Shown here: piece by piece, positions 1-8,812 of the stretch | Layout: each line of letters starts with the position of its first letter | Position numbering within the stretch: the stretch's first letter is position 1 | DNA from: Caryophanales bacterium UBA5603 | GTDB lineage: Bacteria; Bacillota_I; Bacilli_A; Izemoplasmatales; Hujiaoplasmataceae | Direction of reading: 5' to 3' | Length of the DNA stretch: 64,000 nucleotides | Assembly (NCBI GenBank): GCA_002424815.1 | Contig: DILB01000018.1 | Span: 1-64,000, forward strand | Program-made: the position numbers and the translations under genes | Notes under the pieces: model-generated | Databases searched by the model: none | The model's input: the letters and a program-made list of their open reading frames with translations, nothing else | Told to the model about the DNA's origin: nothing

Positions 1-53
1 TGGCTGTGCTTTTTCTTTTATATGATAAAATCTACTAAATCTTCACAAATAAA

Positions 54-62
54 TGGTATAAT
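54..62 (+). promoter_or_regulatory. extended -10 promoter for the lamin-tail lipoprotein
   Basis: TGgTATAAT at 54-62, with the start codon at 100 and a GTGAGG ribosome binding site just before it. No good -35 is seen, as is usual for extended -10 promoters. Confidence 0.55.
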
Positions 63-99
63 ATTGAACATATAATTCAACAACGAAAGTGAGGAACAT

Positions 100-1956
100 A
101 TGAAATCAAAAATACTCAGTTTATTTCTAATGGCATTGGTTATGTTTGTATTAATTGCTTGCGGAAATGAGATTACAACGACCACAACTCTCAATACTCA
201 GACGGATACAACATTATCGACCACGACGACGACAACTACAACAACTACGACAACCGAAGACTTAACAATGGCAACTTTAATCGGAGTAGCAAATAGCATT
301 ATTATTACAAACTCTGATAACATCACAGGAGATTTCCAAGTCATTGGAAAATCCGGAGATGTTCTTATTACTTGGACTAGCGATGATGCATTTGTTGCTG
401 AAGTATCTTCTGAATCGGTTCTCGTTGATGGAATAACCTATTATAATGTTATTATAATTAGTGATTCTGTGGACAGAACGATTACACTAAGTGCAACCTT
501 TACACTGAATGACAAAACTTACTCAAAAGACTTTTTAATTAGAGTAAAAGCAGAAATCGGTTTAGTCTCATATAACTCCGTTTCGGATTTGTTTACTAAT
601 GCAGCACTTAATGATTATGTCAAAATTTCTGGTTATGTTTACGCCAAATATGCATATGGATATGCAATTGTTGATACACAGGGAACCAATCTAATTATCT
701 ATACAACTATTGCAAATTCCAACTTGGTTAAAATTGGCGATTTAGTTTCAGTGAAGGGTATTTATGCAGTCTATAACACCTTATATCAGGTTAAAGATTT
801 AACAAAACAAACGATTTTGAGTAGAGATAATAACGTTGATGTTCCTATAACGGTATTAGATAATGCGACAGATTTATTGTTAGTTGATTCATCCATCAAA
901 ACTAACCATGGAAAATTATACACAATAACAGTATCAATCGTCATCAGTGGAACGGACATTCACTTGTACAGCGGAGCTACAAAAATTGCTGTTGTATATT
1001 ATAACTCATATTTTTCTTCGCTTGATGCTCTTAGAAATCATGTAGGAGAAACAGTTACAATCAACGTTCTGTACTATGTACTTCATCCCACAGATGGAAT
1101 TAGGGTTGTATTTGATGGAGCTGAAGAAGATATCGCGGCCATTCCTTTAACCGAAGAACAAAAATTTACTGTTGATATTGAGACGCTTGAAAAAACATTA
1201 ACCTTAATATCTGCATTAGAGATGCCAACATTAAAATATGCCACTTATGTCTCTATTACTATTCCATCTTCATTAGAAGATAATCTCAATTTTGATGGGA
1301 ACGAGTATGTTATTACACGTCCCTCTGCAGCTGAAGGAGACGTTACCGGTAATTTAACGGTTACAATTAAAATTGGTGATACTTTAAGAGATGTTCAAGT
1401 CCCTGTTATTATAAAAGCTTTTTCATCTGGCATTGCTTCCAATTTATTCTTCTCCAAATACGTTGAAGGAAGTAGTTATAATAAACTTGTTGAAATTTAT
1501 AATGGTACCGCTTCAGCAATAAACCTGGCTGAATACACAATTGAATTGTATGTTTGCGGCACCACTTGTGCAACTTCTGCCTCATCGACATTAACACTTT
1601 CTGGTACACTTCAACCCGGTCAAACCCTCGCAATATATAATTCGGGAGCGACCGCAGATTTTAAATTGAAAGCACATATAAACATTGAGAGTAATGCCAT
1701 TGCCAATTTCAATGGTGATGATACCCTCGTATTAAAACATAATGGCGTTATCATCGATAGTATTGGTCAAATTGGTATTGATCCCGGAACGGCATGGTCT
1801 GCAAACGGAGTTTCAACTCAGGACATGACTTTAGTAAGAAAATCTTATGTTGTGTCTGGTGACACCAATCCTACTGACGCTTATGATCCAAGCATCGAAT
1901 GGATTGCCTATCCCAAAGATACTGTTCCTAATATAGGATCTCATACCATCGAATAA
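100..1956 (+). CDS. surface lipoprotein with Thr-rich linker and C-terminal lamin-tail domain
   Basis: A 618-residue predicted exported lipoprotein. Residues 1-20 form a signal peptide ending in a lipobox (LIAC, Cys21), so the protein should be anchored on the outer face of the cell membrane. Residues about 27-54 are an almost pure Thr tract, a likely flexible stalk. A region around 185-235 (YVKISGYVYAK onward) looks like an OB-fold, as found next to secreted nucleases. The last third (about 455-560: KLVEIYNGTASAINL, then a LSGTLQPGQTLAIYN stretch) has the lamin-tail domain signature. That domain family is common in bacterial secreted nucleases and adhesins; no catalytic domain is visible here. 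The gene stands alone between its own promoter and a terminator. The exact role is unknown; binding of extracellular polymer or DNA is an inference. Confidence 0.75.
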   Translation: MKSKILSLFLMALVMFVLIACGNEITTTTTLNTQTDTTLSTTTTTTTTTTTTEDLTMATLIGVANSIIITNSDNITGDFQVIGKSGDVLITWTSDDAFVAEVSSESVLVDGITYYNVIIISDSVDRTITLSATFTLNDKTYSKDFLIRVKAEIGLVSYNSVSDLFTNAALNDYVKISGYVYAKYAYGYAIVDTQGTNLIIYTTIANSNLVKIGDLVSVKGIYAVYNTLYQVKDLTKQTILSRDNNVDVPITVLDNATDLLLVDSSIKTNHGKLYTITVSIVISGTDIHLYSGATKIAVVYYNSYFSSLDALRNHVGETVTINVLYYVLHPTDGIRVVFDGAEEDIAAIPLTEEQKFTVDIETLEKTLTLISALEMPTLKYATYVSITIPSSLEDNLNFDGNEYVITRPSAAEGDVTGNLTVTIKIGDTLRDVQVPVIIKAFSSGIASNLFFSKYVEGSSYNKLVEIYNGTASAINLAEYTIELYVCGTTCATSASSTLTLSGTLQPGQTLAIYNSGATADFKLKAHINIESNAIANFNGDDTLVLKHNGVIIDSIGQIGIDPGTAWSANGVSTQDMTLVRKSYVVSGDTNPTDAYDPSIEWIAYPKDTVPNIGSHTIE

Positions 1957-1972
1957 CCAAGCATTCTAAATA

Positions 1973-2006
1973 AAATCGCCCATTTCGCAATGGACGATTT
2001 TTTTAT
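1973..2006. terminator. bidirectional terminator between convergent genes
   Basis: A near-perfect hairpin (arms 1973-1984 and 1989-2000, one A-C mismatch) followed by a T run on the plus strand and with an A-rich 5' flank. It lies between two convergent genes; the minus-strand stop codon sits in the T run. Confidence 0.8.
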
Positions 2007-2965
2007 TTCATTATTTCAATACCAGCATGATATCCTGTATCCTCATAAATAATTGATGATTTTGTCAATAAGCGAATTTTTATATTACCTGATAACCCTT
2101 CTTTAATTTGTTCAATCATCTTGCCGTTTCTTGGAGAAGCTAGATTGGTTTGATAATCTGAGGAGGCCATGATTTCTAAATAAAAACGACCTTTTTTCAG
2201 GATATAAGTTACGCTTCGTTCTTGAATGATTTCTTTTATTACTCTTGCACCATTATATGTCGCAAATCGATATTCCTTATTCTGATAGTAAAGATTGGCT
2301 ATGAGACCTTTGAAAGACAACCCTAAGAAAGGTATTTCAGCATATGAAAACATGAGAGACGTTCTTGTATCTTTGAAATGATTGCTCTGAAGCCAAACAT
2401 AAGCTTTAGGAAAAGATTTTCCCCAATCTTTTTCGATGTATCCTTGTGCATCATTAAAATCAATGATTTCTTCATTAAGGGTTATCTTACCATGAAGTTC
2501 ATGAGACATACTAATGACGCCGTGGTAGCATTCCATAAAATTTAAATAGCCAAAGATGCCCATGATGTTCGGTTGTAAAATCGTTTTTTTGATGGGAATC
2601 AGATTCGTCAATGTTATCATCCCCGAAAGAAGGAGATCATCTGTTTTAATATTAAGAGATACATGAGTTAAGCTAAACGTATTATTTCCGACTGATACTG
2701 AAAAAATATCGTGATTATATTTAAATTCATCAAATGAAAAACGTAAATAATATGTTTTTAAATCAACATTATCTTGATTTTTCTTAGATACAAATACTTG
2801 GATAAAAGCATGTTTATCATCCTTGTTTATGGATACTCCAGGGATTAATGCGATCGTACTATTTTCATCCGCACTGACTAATTTATAATACCAACCTTCA
2901 AAATAATTGTTTCGCTTTTTGTCACCTTGAAAGTATTCAGGGTGTAATAATTTTTTGAAGTACAT
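2003..2965 (-). CDS. tocopherol-cyclase-like family protein
   Basis: A 320-residue soluble protein whose start (LHPEYFQG, then NNYFEGWYYKLV at about residue 20) matches what I recall of the tocopherol cyclase family found in Firmicutes as well as plants and cyanobacteria. A second conserved block, QGYIEKDWGKSFP, lies near residue 180. Bacterial members of the non-photosynthetic group have no established substrate, so the plant activity should not be assumed. A TTG at 2971 lies one base after the GGAG; the ATG at 2965 has a seven-base spacing and is the better start. An extended -10 lies upstream. It is a single gene, convergent with the preceding lipoprotein. Confidence 0.65.
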   Translation of the reverse strand: MYFKKLLHPEYFQGDKKRNNYFEGWYYKLVSADENSTIALIPGVSINKDDKHAFIQVFVSKKNQDNVDLKTYYLRFSFDEFKYNHDIFSVSVGNNTFSLTHVSLNIKTDDLLLSGMITLTNLIPIKKTILQPNIMGIFGYLNFMECYHGVISMSHELHGKITLNEEIIDFNDAQGYIEKDWGKSFPKAYVWLQSNHFKDTRTSLMFSYAEIPFLGLSFKGLIANLYYQNKEYRFATYNGARVIKEIIQERSVTYILKKGRFYLEIMASSDYQTNLASPRNGKMIEQIKEGLSGNIKIRLLTKSSIIYEDTGYHAGIEIMK

Positions 2966-3005
2966 AACCAAACTCCATTCGCTTTTATTTGCATAAATAA
3001 AAAAT

Positions 3006-3014
3006 ATTATATCA
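3006..3014 (-). promoter_or_regulatory. extended -10 promoter for the tocopherol-cyclase-like gene
   Basis: Reads TGaTATAAT on the minus strand, about 40 bases before the ATG at 2965. Confidence 0.55.
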
Positions 3015-3045
3015 TATCAATCTGTGATTGTCTTTTCGCACACAA

Positions 3046-3071
3046 ATAAAAAGCCGACAAATTATGTCGGC
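3046..3071 (-). terminator. terminator of the endonuclease lipoprotein gene
   Basis: The seven-base stem GCCGACA/TGTCGGC (3053-3059 with 3065-3071) is followed on the minus strand by CTTTTTATTT. Confidence 0.8.
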
Positions 3072-3093
3072 AATAATTTAAAGATTCAGATGT

Positions 3094-4389
3094 CTATGCT
3101 TGTGGCCATATCATGTTAACAAATTCAGGATAATCAATGAAAGGATTCCGATTTTTTTGATAGGAGAAAATAATTTCATTCCGATTACGCTCAAAATCAT
3201 CGACCGGATCAAGAGTATGCCATAATAGTAGTAAATTTAATTGAGCCATTTGATACAATGCCGGCTCTTGAGTGCCTGTGACATTGACTAACGTAAGATA
3301 ATCATACATGATAACCATGTAAAATAGAATTCGAGCAATATCGCCCTTCACTTCTTGTCTTGGAGCATAACTAATAGAGGTGGTCGTATCCGCAAAATAT
3401 TTATTGCTTCGACTTGAATTTTCCGAAGGATTAGCCGGTTTTAAATTTTGAAGATCTGAACCCACATTTTTAGAATCATTATTGACATCGACACCCAATA
3501 AAGATTGTGGCCACACATGCTCACGATTCCAGGTAATGCCACCGTCCCAAACACCACTGACAGATGTGCCGCGATATATCAAAATAACATTATTTGCGTT
3601 ATTAGGATCGCGATCAGTGTCATCTAAAATATATCTTGATTCTCCATAGGAAATGGCCACAAAGCCAGCTCTTATAATCGTTCTAAGTTGCAATTTTAGT
3701 TGATTTCCTGTCAGTCCCGATGCGGATGAGTAGTAAGTAGATAGTGGGAGCGTTCCTGTCACAACAATGGTGAAGGAAGACGATAATCCTAAAGTTGCAA
3801 TGGTTATGATGAACTCTCCAGCTTGAGAAAGGTTGATGGGAGTCATAAGATATTGCGTATCATTTAAAATTATGAATGAAGCATCAGATGCAACAAGTTT
3901 GACAATGAGTCCAGTCATATCCACGGTATCACCAGCAATGTAATCGGTTTTTGTGGGAGGAGTGACTTCAAGCGTAAAGTTGACACTAACGGGAGTGACA
4001 TTAACATACACGACGTATGTAGCTGTCAATGTTGCTTGAAGTGTGTTGACGTAACTGATGGTCACAGTTTGTAATCCTGTTGTATTCTTATTGTATCCAG
4101 AAATAGAATATTCAGTTTCTAATAATGTTGTTCGAACACCTAAACCGTTGATAGATTCAACGACAAGTCCAGTAACGTCTAAATCTTCGCCTTGTAGATA
4201 AACAACTTTATATGTACCAGAAATTTCAATGGCCGTGGCATGTGACCACCACGTTCCAGTTGTGATATCGTCACTGATGGTTGTTTGTGTGGTTGTTGAA
4301 GAACTTGGAAGATAGTCACAAGCCAAGGTTGAAAAACCTATCAGGGCAAAAATTAAGAATAATAAGATTTTTTTAAAGTAAATTTTCAT
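3094..4389 (-). CDS. lipoprotein with Ig-like repeats and endonuclease I domain
   Basis: A 431-residue predicted lipoprotein (signal peptide, lipobox TLAC, Cys24). Two bacterial Ig-like repeats follow (about 50-130 and 135-210, each with a 'DxTGLxV' core), as in Big_3-type domains. The C-terminal half (about 220-430) is the endonuclease I family: TWNREHVWPQS carries the catalytic His region, followed by DLQNLKPANPSENSSRSN. EndA-type enzymes cleave DNA outside the cell or in the periplasm with divalent metal. The inferred role is surface degradation of environmental DNA, which would fit the salvage genes tdk and hpt elsewhere in the window. A single gene with its own promoter and terminator; the ribosome binding site is AAGGTTG. 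Confidence 0.85.
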   Translation of the reverse strand: MKIYFKKILLFLIFALIGFSTLACDYLPSSSTTTQTTISDDITTGTWWSHATAIEISGTYKVVYLQGEDLDVTGLVVESINGLGVRTTLLETEYSISGYNKNTTGLQTVTISYVNTLQATLTATYVVYVNVTPVSVNFTLEVTPPTKTDYIAGDTVDMTGLIVKLVASDASFIILNDTQYLMTPINLSQAGEFIITIATLGLSSSFTIVVTGTLPLSTYYSSASGLTGNQLKLQLRTIIRAGFVAISYGESRYILDDTDRDPNNANNVILIYRGTSVSGVWDGGITWNREHVWPQSLLGVDVNNDSKNVGSDLQNLKPANPSENSSRSNKYFADTTTSISYAPRQEVKGDIARILFYMVIMYDYLTLVNVTGTQEPALYQMAQLNLLLLWHTLDPVDDFERNRNEIIFSYQKNRNPFIDYPEFVNMIWPQA

Positions 4390-4427
4390 AGATACACAAC
4401 CTTTTTTGTATGATATGGGGCTTAATT

Positions 4428-4456
4428 AGTATATCATAAATTACGAATATGGCAAA
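4428..4456 (-). promoter_or_regulatory. promoter of the endonuclease lipoprotein gene
   Basis: On the minus strand TTTGCC, 17 bases, TATACT, with TGA directly before the -10 (extended -10). Confidence 0.55.
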
Positions 4457-4531
4457 GAAATTGTATGACATTTTGTAATTCTTTATTGAGATACGATTCC
4501 GATTCAATGACTTTATAAAATTGACCAATCA

Positions 4532-4540
4532 TGCTATAAT
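4532..4540 (+). promoter_or_regulatory. extended -10 promoter of the DHH phosphoesterase pair
   Basis: TGcTATAAT at 4532-4540, 37 bases before the first start codon. Confidence 0.5.
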
Positions 4541-4576
4541 AAATTACTAAATGCATTTTTAAGGATAGGTAACCTC

Positions 4577-5521
4577 ATGGATCAAAAAATCATTGAATTA
4601 ATTAATGCCCATAATAAAATAATAATAACTCGTCACAAAGACCCCGATCTTGACGCTTATGGTTCTCAATTTGGACTTTATTATGCCCTAAAGCACAATT
4701 TTCCTGATAAAGAAATTTATGTTACTGGTGATGTCAATGGACTTAACCGGTTCAAACCGATGGATATCATCGAGCCATCGCTTTATTCTGAAGCCCTTGT
4801 TTTTATTCTTGATACGGTCGCAAAACAAATGTTAGAAGGTTCTTTATACGAACAAGCTAAAATGCTTGTTTTGATCGATCATCATCAAAACAATCCCGAT
4901 ATTCGTTATGACTATTATATAAGGAATACAGAAGCATCTTCTTGTGCGGAAATCATTGCAAGATTGTTAATTGATAATGAATGGGTGATTCCTACCGATT
5001 CTGCCACCGCACTATACACAGGCATTGTTTCAGATACCGGAAGATTTCTTTATAAAAGTGTCACTGCATCGACCTTCGAGGTTGCGGCAAAGTTGATTAA
5101 TCTTGGTATTGATATTCAATCAATCTACGCACAAATGTATTCTGAATCACTCAGTATGAAACGACTGAAAGCTGTATTTTTTAGTACCGTTGAATTTACC
5201 CCTCGAGGAATTGCCTATCGGAAAAATGACGCGGAATTCTTAAAAAAATACAACATCGACACGTATAGCGTTAGTCGCGGTATGGTTAACCAAATGTCTG
5301 GCATTGATGAAGTTCCAATCTGGGCAAATTTCACATATGAAGAAAAAACCGGAAGAATACTTTGTGAACTCCGTTCTAAAATTATCCCGATTGTCGACAT
5401 CGCTAAAAAATATGGTGGCGGCGGTCATTTACTAGCTTGTGGATGCAATGTTGCAACTTGGGAAGAAACAGATCTTATAATCAATGATCTTGATAAACTA
5501 TTGGAGGAGTATCATGGATAA
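4577..5521 (+). CDS. DHH family phosphoesterase (NrnA/RecJ-like), first of tandem pair
   Basis: A 314-residue DHH/DHHA1 protein. The metal-binding motifs are visible: DPDLDAYG (residues 22-29), a catalytic DHH at 101-103, and the DHHA1 substrate-binding loop GGGGH near residue 285. NrnA-type enzymes hydrolyse short oligonucleotides (nanoRNA), pAp or cyclic dinucleotides; which of these applies here cannot be read from the sequence. Motif I has DPDLDAYG in place of the usual NPDGDA(I/L)G. Its last eight bases overlap the start of a paralogous gene (ATGGATAA), so the two are probably translationally coupled. The ribosome binding site is AAGGATAGG. Confidence 0.85.
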   Translation: MDQKIIELINAHNKIIITRHKDPDLDAYGSQFGLYYALKHNFPDKEIYVTGDVNGLNRFKPMDIIEPSLYSEALVFILDTVAKQMLEGSLYEQAKMLVLIDHHQNNPDIRYDYYIRNTEASSCAEIIARLLIDNEWVIPTDSATALYTGIVSDTGRFLYKSVTASTFEVAAKLINLGIDIQSIYAQMYSESLSMKRLKAVFFSTVEFTPRGIAYRKNDAEFLKKYNIDTYSVSRGMVNQMSGIDEVPIWANFTYEEKTGRILCELRSKIIPIVDIAKKYGGGGHLLACGCNVATWEETDLIINDLDKLLEEYHG

Positions 5522-6479
5522 ACAATTCATTCTTGATAAAATACTTGAATACAATAAAATTATTATACATATGCACATGCGTCCAGACGGCGATTGTTAT
5601 GGCGCGGGATTTGGTTTAAAATACATTTTGAAACAATCTTTTCCTGAAAAAGAAATCTATATTGTCGGCGAAACCGCCGATTACGTGAAATTCATCGGTG
5701 ATGTTGATGTCATCCCTGATGAAACCTATCAAGGCGCTTTATCAATCGTTGTTGATACAGCAACACATGACCGAGTTGCCGACCAACGTTATTCAAAAGG
5801 TGCTTTTGTCATTAAAATTGATCATCATTTACCCGTTGATAATTATGGTGACTATCAATATGTCGATATTACGCGCCCGGCAACATCGCAAATTATTCTT
5901 GAGTTCTATCTCGAATTTTCGAATTTATTGAAACTTAATATGGAAGCAGCTAAAGCACTATATACAGGGATCGTCACCGATACCGGAAGATTTAAATACC
6001 GCAGTGTCACTGCAGATACTTTCAAAGCGGTTGCACATCTCATTGATTATGGATTAGACTTTGGCAATATTTTAACGATGTTAGATATCAAAACGGAAAA
6101 TCAAATGAAATTACAAGGATACGTACTTCAAAATTTTGAGAAGACGCCCAATGGCGTTGCGTATATTAAGATGACACCCGATATCATCAAGAAATATGAA
6201 GTTTCATTAGAAGAAGCCACGTCATTAGTCAATGAACTTTCTTGTCTAGAAGATTGTCCTGTATGGATGTTGTTTGCTGAATATGATAACAATATTGTTC
6301 GCGCAAGACTACGGTCTAAAGGTCCAGCTATTAATTTACTTGCAAATAAATATGATGGTGGCGGTCATCCCATGGCTTGTGGGGCAAATGTTGGAAATTG
6401 GGAAACGGTTGAAAAACTGTTAAAAGATGCGGATGATTTGGTCAAGGAATATAAGATGAGTCTCAAATCCGATGATTAA
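5514..6479 (+). CDS. DHH family phosphoesterase (NrnA-like), second of tandem pair
   Basis: A 321-residue paralog of the preceding gene. Motifs are RPDGDCYG (residues 23-30), DHH at 103-105 and GGGGHPMACGAN near the C-terminus. An open frame extends upstream to 5484, but GGAGGAG lies ahead of the ATG at 5514, which makes this start the clear choice and gives an eight-base overlap with the upstream gene. The two copies are similar in length and motif order throughout, so they arose by tandem duplication. Motif I here is closer to the classical NrnA sequence than in the first copy, so the substrates may differ or the two may act as a heterodimer (inference). Confidence 0.85.
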   Translation: MDKQFILDKILEYNKIIIHMHMRPDGDCYGAGFGLKYILKQSFPEKEIYIVGETADYVKFIGDVDVIPDETYQGALSIVVDTATHDRVADQRYSKGAFVIKIDHHLPVDNYGDYQYVDITRPATSQIILEFYLEFSNLLKLNMEAAKALYTGIVTDTGRFKYRSVTADTFKAVAHLIDYGLDFGNILTMLDIKTENQMKLQGYVLQNFEKTPNGVAYIKMTPDIIKKYEVSLEEATSLVNELSCLEDCPVWMLFAEYDNNIVRARLRSKGPAINLLANKYDGGGHPMACGANVGNWETVEKLLKDADDLVKEYKMSLKSDD

Positions 6480-6490
6480 TCGGATTTTTT
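6465..6490 (+). terminator. terminator of the DHH pair
   Basis: Nine-base stem AAATCCGAT/ATCGGATTT, then a T run. The hairpin overlaps the stop codon of the upstream gene. Confidence 0.8.
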
Positions 6491-6555
6491 CATGCATTAT
6501 CTTTGATAATTTTCAATGAAAGTGTTTTTATTGGATGTTAATCTGTCATTCTTTT

Positions 6556-6564
6556 TGATATAAT
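6556..6564 (+). promoter_or_regulatory. extended -10 promoter for the Na/Pi cotransporter gene
   Basis: TGaTATAAT, about 95 bases before the start codon. No good -35 at normal spacing. Confidence 0.5.
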
Positions 6565-6659
6565 GATAACGGTTGAAAACAATGAAAACAATTTGCCTTA
6601 CGGCAATTCAACAATAAAGACATACAATATTCGACACTATGAATAATCGGAGGAATTGA

Positions 6660-8336
6660 ATGATCTTTTTAGAGGTTGTAATAGATTGGAAATGGACTAT
6701 TTTTCATATTCTGGGCGGTCTTGGAATTTTCTTGTTCGGCATCAATATGATGGGCGAATCACTCAAGAAAATTGCTGGAAAAAAACTTAAGATAATCTTA
6801 GAAAAAACGACTAATACACCAGTTAAAGGAATCTTTGTTGGCATTATCGTTACCGGATTAATTCAATCCTCTTCTGGAACGACGGTATTAGTTGTTGGAT
6901 TGGTTCGTGCCGGACTCATGACACTGCCACAGGCTGTTGGCGTTATTTTTGGTGCGAATATCGGAACGACAATAACTTCGGTATTAATTGGTCTAAAAAT
7001 CAGTGCATACGCATTACCCATCATGTTTGTAGGTAGTTCATTGATTTTCTTTTTCCAAAGAAAAAAAATCAAGGATATTGGCAGAACAATTTTAGGATTT
7101 GGAATGTTATTCTTTGGACTTGAAATCATGGGTGATGCTTTAAAGCAATTAGTGAAATTACCCGAATTTGCAAGTATGCTTTTATCAGTAGCACACTACC
7201 CAATTCTTGGCGTTCTAGTCGGGTTTGCAACCACCATTCTTGTTCAATCCTCTTCCGCTACGATTGGTCTTTTACAACAACTATATACTACCGGGGGGAT
7301 CCCATTGATTGGTGCTGTCGCCATTGTTCTTGGTGACAATATTGGGACAACAATTACTTCAATTATCGCTTCCATTGGCGCCCCATCTGCCGCCAAGCGA
7401 TCAGCCGCAATCCATGTATTATTCAATACGATTGGAACAATAATATTCTTTATCTTGATTAAACCCTATACTGCCTTAGTAGCTTTTATAAGTGAAGGTG
7501 TTTTCGGAGTAGATTATTTAACGGATCGTATGACCGTTTCTGTTGCGCACGTTCTTTTCAATGTCATTACCGTTTTAATTCTTATTTGGTTTGTTAAACA
7601 AATGGTGTGGCTTGTGACCAAATTGATACCATCGAAAAATGAAGTTCAAATTGATGATATTGTTCTCGATGAAACGTTACTTAAACGTTCAAGCGTTCTT
7701 GCGTTGGAAAATACCAAAAAAGCGATAATTAATATGGGAAATGTTGCACGAGCAATGTTTGAATATACTTATGATTATTCGTTTGAAAATAATCATAAGA
7801 ATTTTGAAATGGGCATGCAGTGCGAAGAAATCATTGATGGTCTTGACGATAAAATACATAATTTCTTAGTCCGAATTGGTGCGGGCGATCTCGGTAAATA
7901 TGAAATGACAGAGATGGCCAAACAGATTGATACTATTAGCGACCTTGAACGTATCGGTGATCACTTAACGAATTTGATTGAATTTTTTGAAGAAAGATAC
8001 ACTCAAAAAATTGATCTGCACCCAGAAGCGAAAGCAGATTTAATTGACTTATACACTTTATTGAGAAAGACTTTACATCAAGCGCTTCAAGCGTTTGAAA
8101 CTCACGACATTGACATCGCCACAGAAGTCAATGTTCGTGAAAACGAACTTGATAAACTTGTTAAGAAATACAGAAAAAACCACATTACACGCATCAACGA
8201 TAAAACATGTTCTGAAACCGAAGCTGGATTTTACGTTGATATTCTCTCTAATATGGAAAGAATTGGTGACCATTGTAATAACATGGTCGTCAATGTACTT
8301 TCGGAAAGTTATACGCACGACGACAATTTCTTTTAA
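6660..8336 (+). CDS. Na/Pi cotransporter family protein with PhoU-like tail
   Basis: A 558-residue membrane protein of the sodium-phosphate cotransporter family. The N-terminal about 330 residues hold two inverted transport repeats, each with the hallmark QSSS motif (LIQSSSGTT near 70 and LVQSSSAT near 197). The C-terminal 200 residues are soluble and helical with two ERIGDH motifs (LERIGDHLTNL and MERIGDHCNNM), typical of PhoU domains. Fusion of the two is common in bacterial NptA-type proteins. Expected role: sodium-driven phosphate uptake or export, with the PhoU part sensing or gating. The ribosome binding site GGAGGAATTG fits the start at 6660. Single-gene unit. Confidence 0.9.
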   Translation: MIFLEVVIDWKWTIFHILGGLGIFLFGINMMGESLKKIAGKKLKIILEKTTNTPVKGIFVGIIVTGLIQSSSGTTVLVVGLVRAGLMTLPQAVGVIFGANIGTTITSVLIGLKISAYALPIMFVGSSLIFFFQRKKIKDIGRTILGFGMLFFGLEIMGDALKQLVKLPEFASMLLSVAHYPILGVLVGFATTILVQSSSATIGLLQQLYTTGGIPLIGAVAIVLGDNIGTTITSIIASIGAPSAAKRSAAIHVLFNTIGTIIFFILIKPYTALVAFISEGVFGVDYLTDRMTVSVAHVLFNVITVLILIWFVKQMVWLVTKLIPSKNEVQIDDIVLDETLLKRSSVLALENTKKAIINMGNVARAMFEYTYDYSFENNHKNFEMGMQCEEIIDGLDDKIHNFLVRIGAGDLGKYEMTEMAKQIDTISDLERIGDHLTNLIEFFEERYTQKIDLHPEAKADLIDLYTLLRKTLHQALQAFETHDIDIATEVNVRENELDKLVKKYRKNHITRINDKTCSETEAGFYVDILSNMERIGDHCNNMVVNVLSESYTHDDNFF

Positions 8337-8368
8337 AATTTAGCGAAAAAATAATGAAATGATGATAC

Positions 8369-8397
8369 TTGTATTTAAAAAGGTTTTAATATATAAT
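8369..8397 (+). promoter_or_regulatory. promoter of DUF1934-rpoE
   Basis: TTGTAT, 17 bases, TATAAT, placed 25 bases before the DUF1934 start codon. Confidence 0.6.
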
Positions 8398-8422
8398 TAA
8401 TAAAGCATAATTTAGGTGAATA

Positions 8423-8812
8423 ATGGAAAAAGTCAAAATCAATTTTTCGATGATGATTGATGACCTCGAAGATACTGTTTTTGAATCTGAAGGATTGATT
8501 CTAAAAGACAAAATGCACTTTGATGATCCCAATCATTTTCATTATGTTATTGAGTTTTCAAACCATTCGGTTCATATCGACCGAAAAGGTCATACAATCA
8601 TGAAACTCATACTCGAAACCGATATGATAACCAACGGAACTTTAATGACAGAAGGATTGACATTTCCCTTTACAGTAAGGACGCATCATATTTCTTTGAC
8701 TGAAGGCCTATTGCTTGTCAAATATGATATGCTAGACGAACAAACAATCATCAGCCGCCATCAGTTGATGATAAAGTGGAATCAAAATGGAAGGAACGGA
8801 AAAAATGACTGA
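8423..8812 (+). CDS. DUF1934 family protein (YwiB-like)
   Basis: A 129-residue protein, predicted all-beta, with the layout of the DUF1934 (YwiB-like) family: an antiparallel small barrel, with TLMTEGLTFPFTVRT in the middle and ending in a HQLMIKW strand. Family members sit beside rpoE and pyrG or argS in Firmicutes, and the same context occurs here, since the next gene is rpoE. The molecular function of the family is not established as far as I know. Its stop overlaps the rpoE start by eight bases (ATGACTGA), so the two are coupled. Confidence 0.7.
   Translation: MEKVKINFSMMIDDLEDTVFESEGLILKDKMHFDDPNHFHYVIEFSNHSVHIDRKGHTIMKLILETDMITNGTLMTEGLTFPFTVRTHHISLTEGLLLVKYDMLDEQTIISRHQLMIKWNQNGRNGKND

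Noticed and set aside
181..255. Low-complexity ACN repeat as a DNA-level repeat element
   Set aside because: It encodes the Thr-rich stalk of a lipoprotein; a similar one is at 50860-50980. Explained by protein function.
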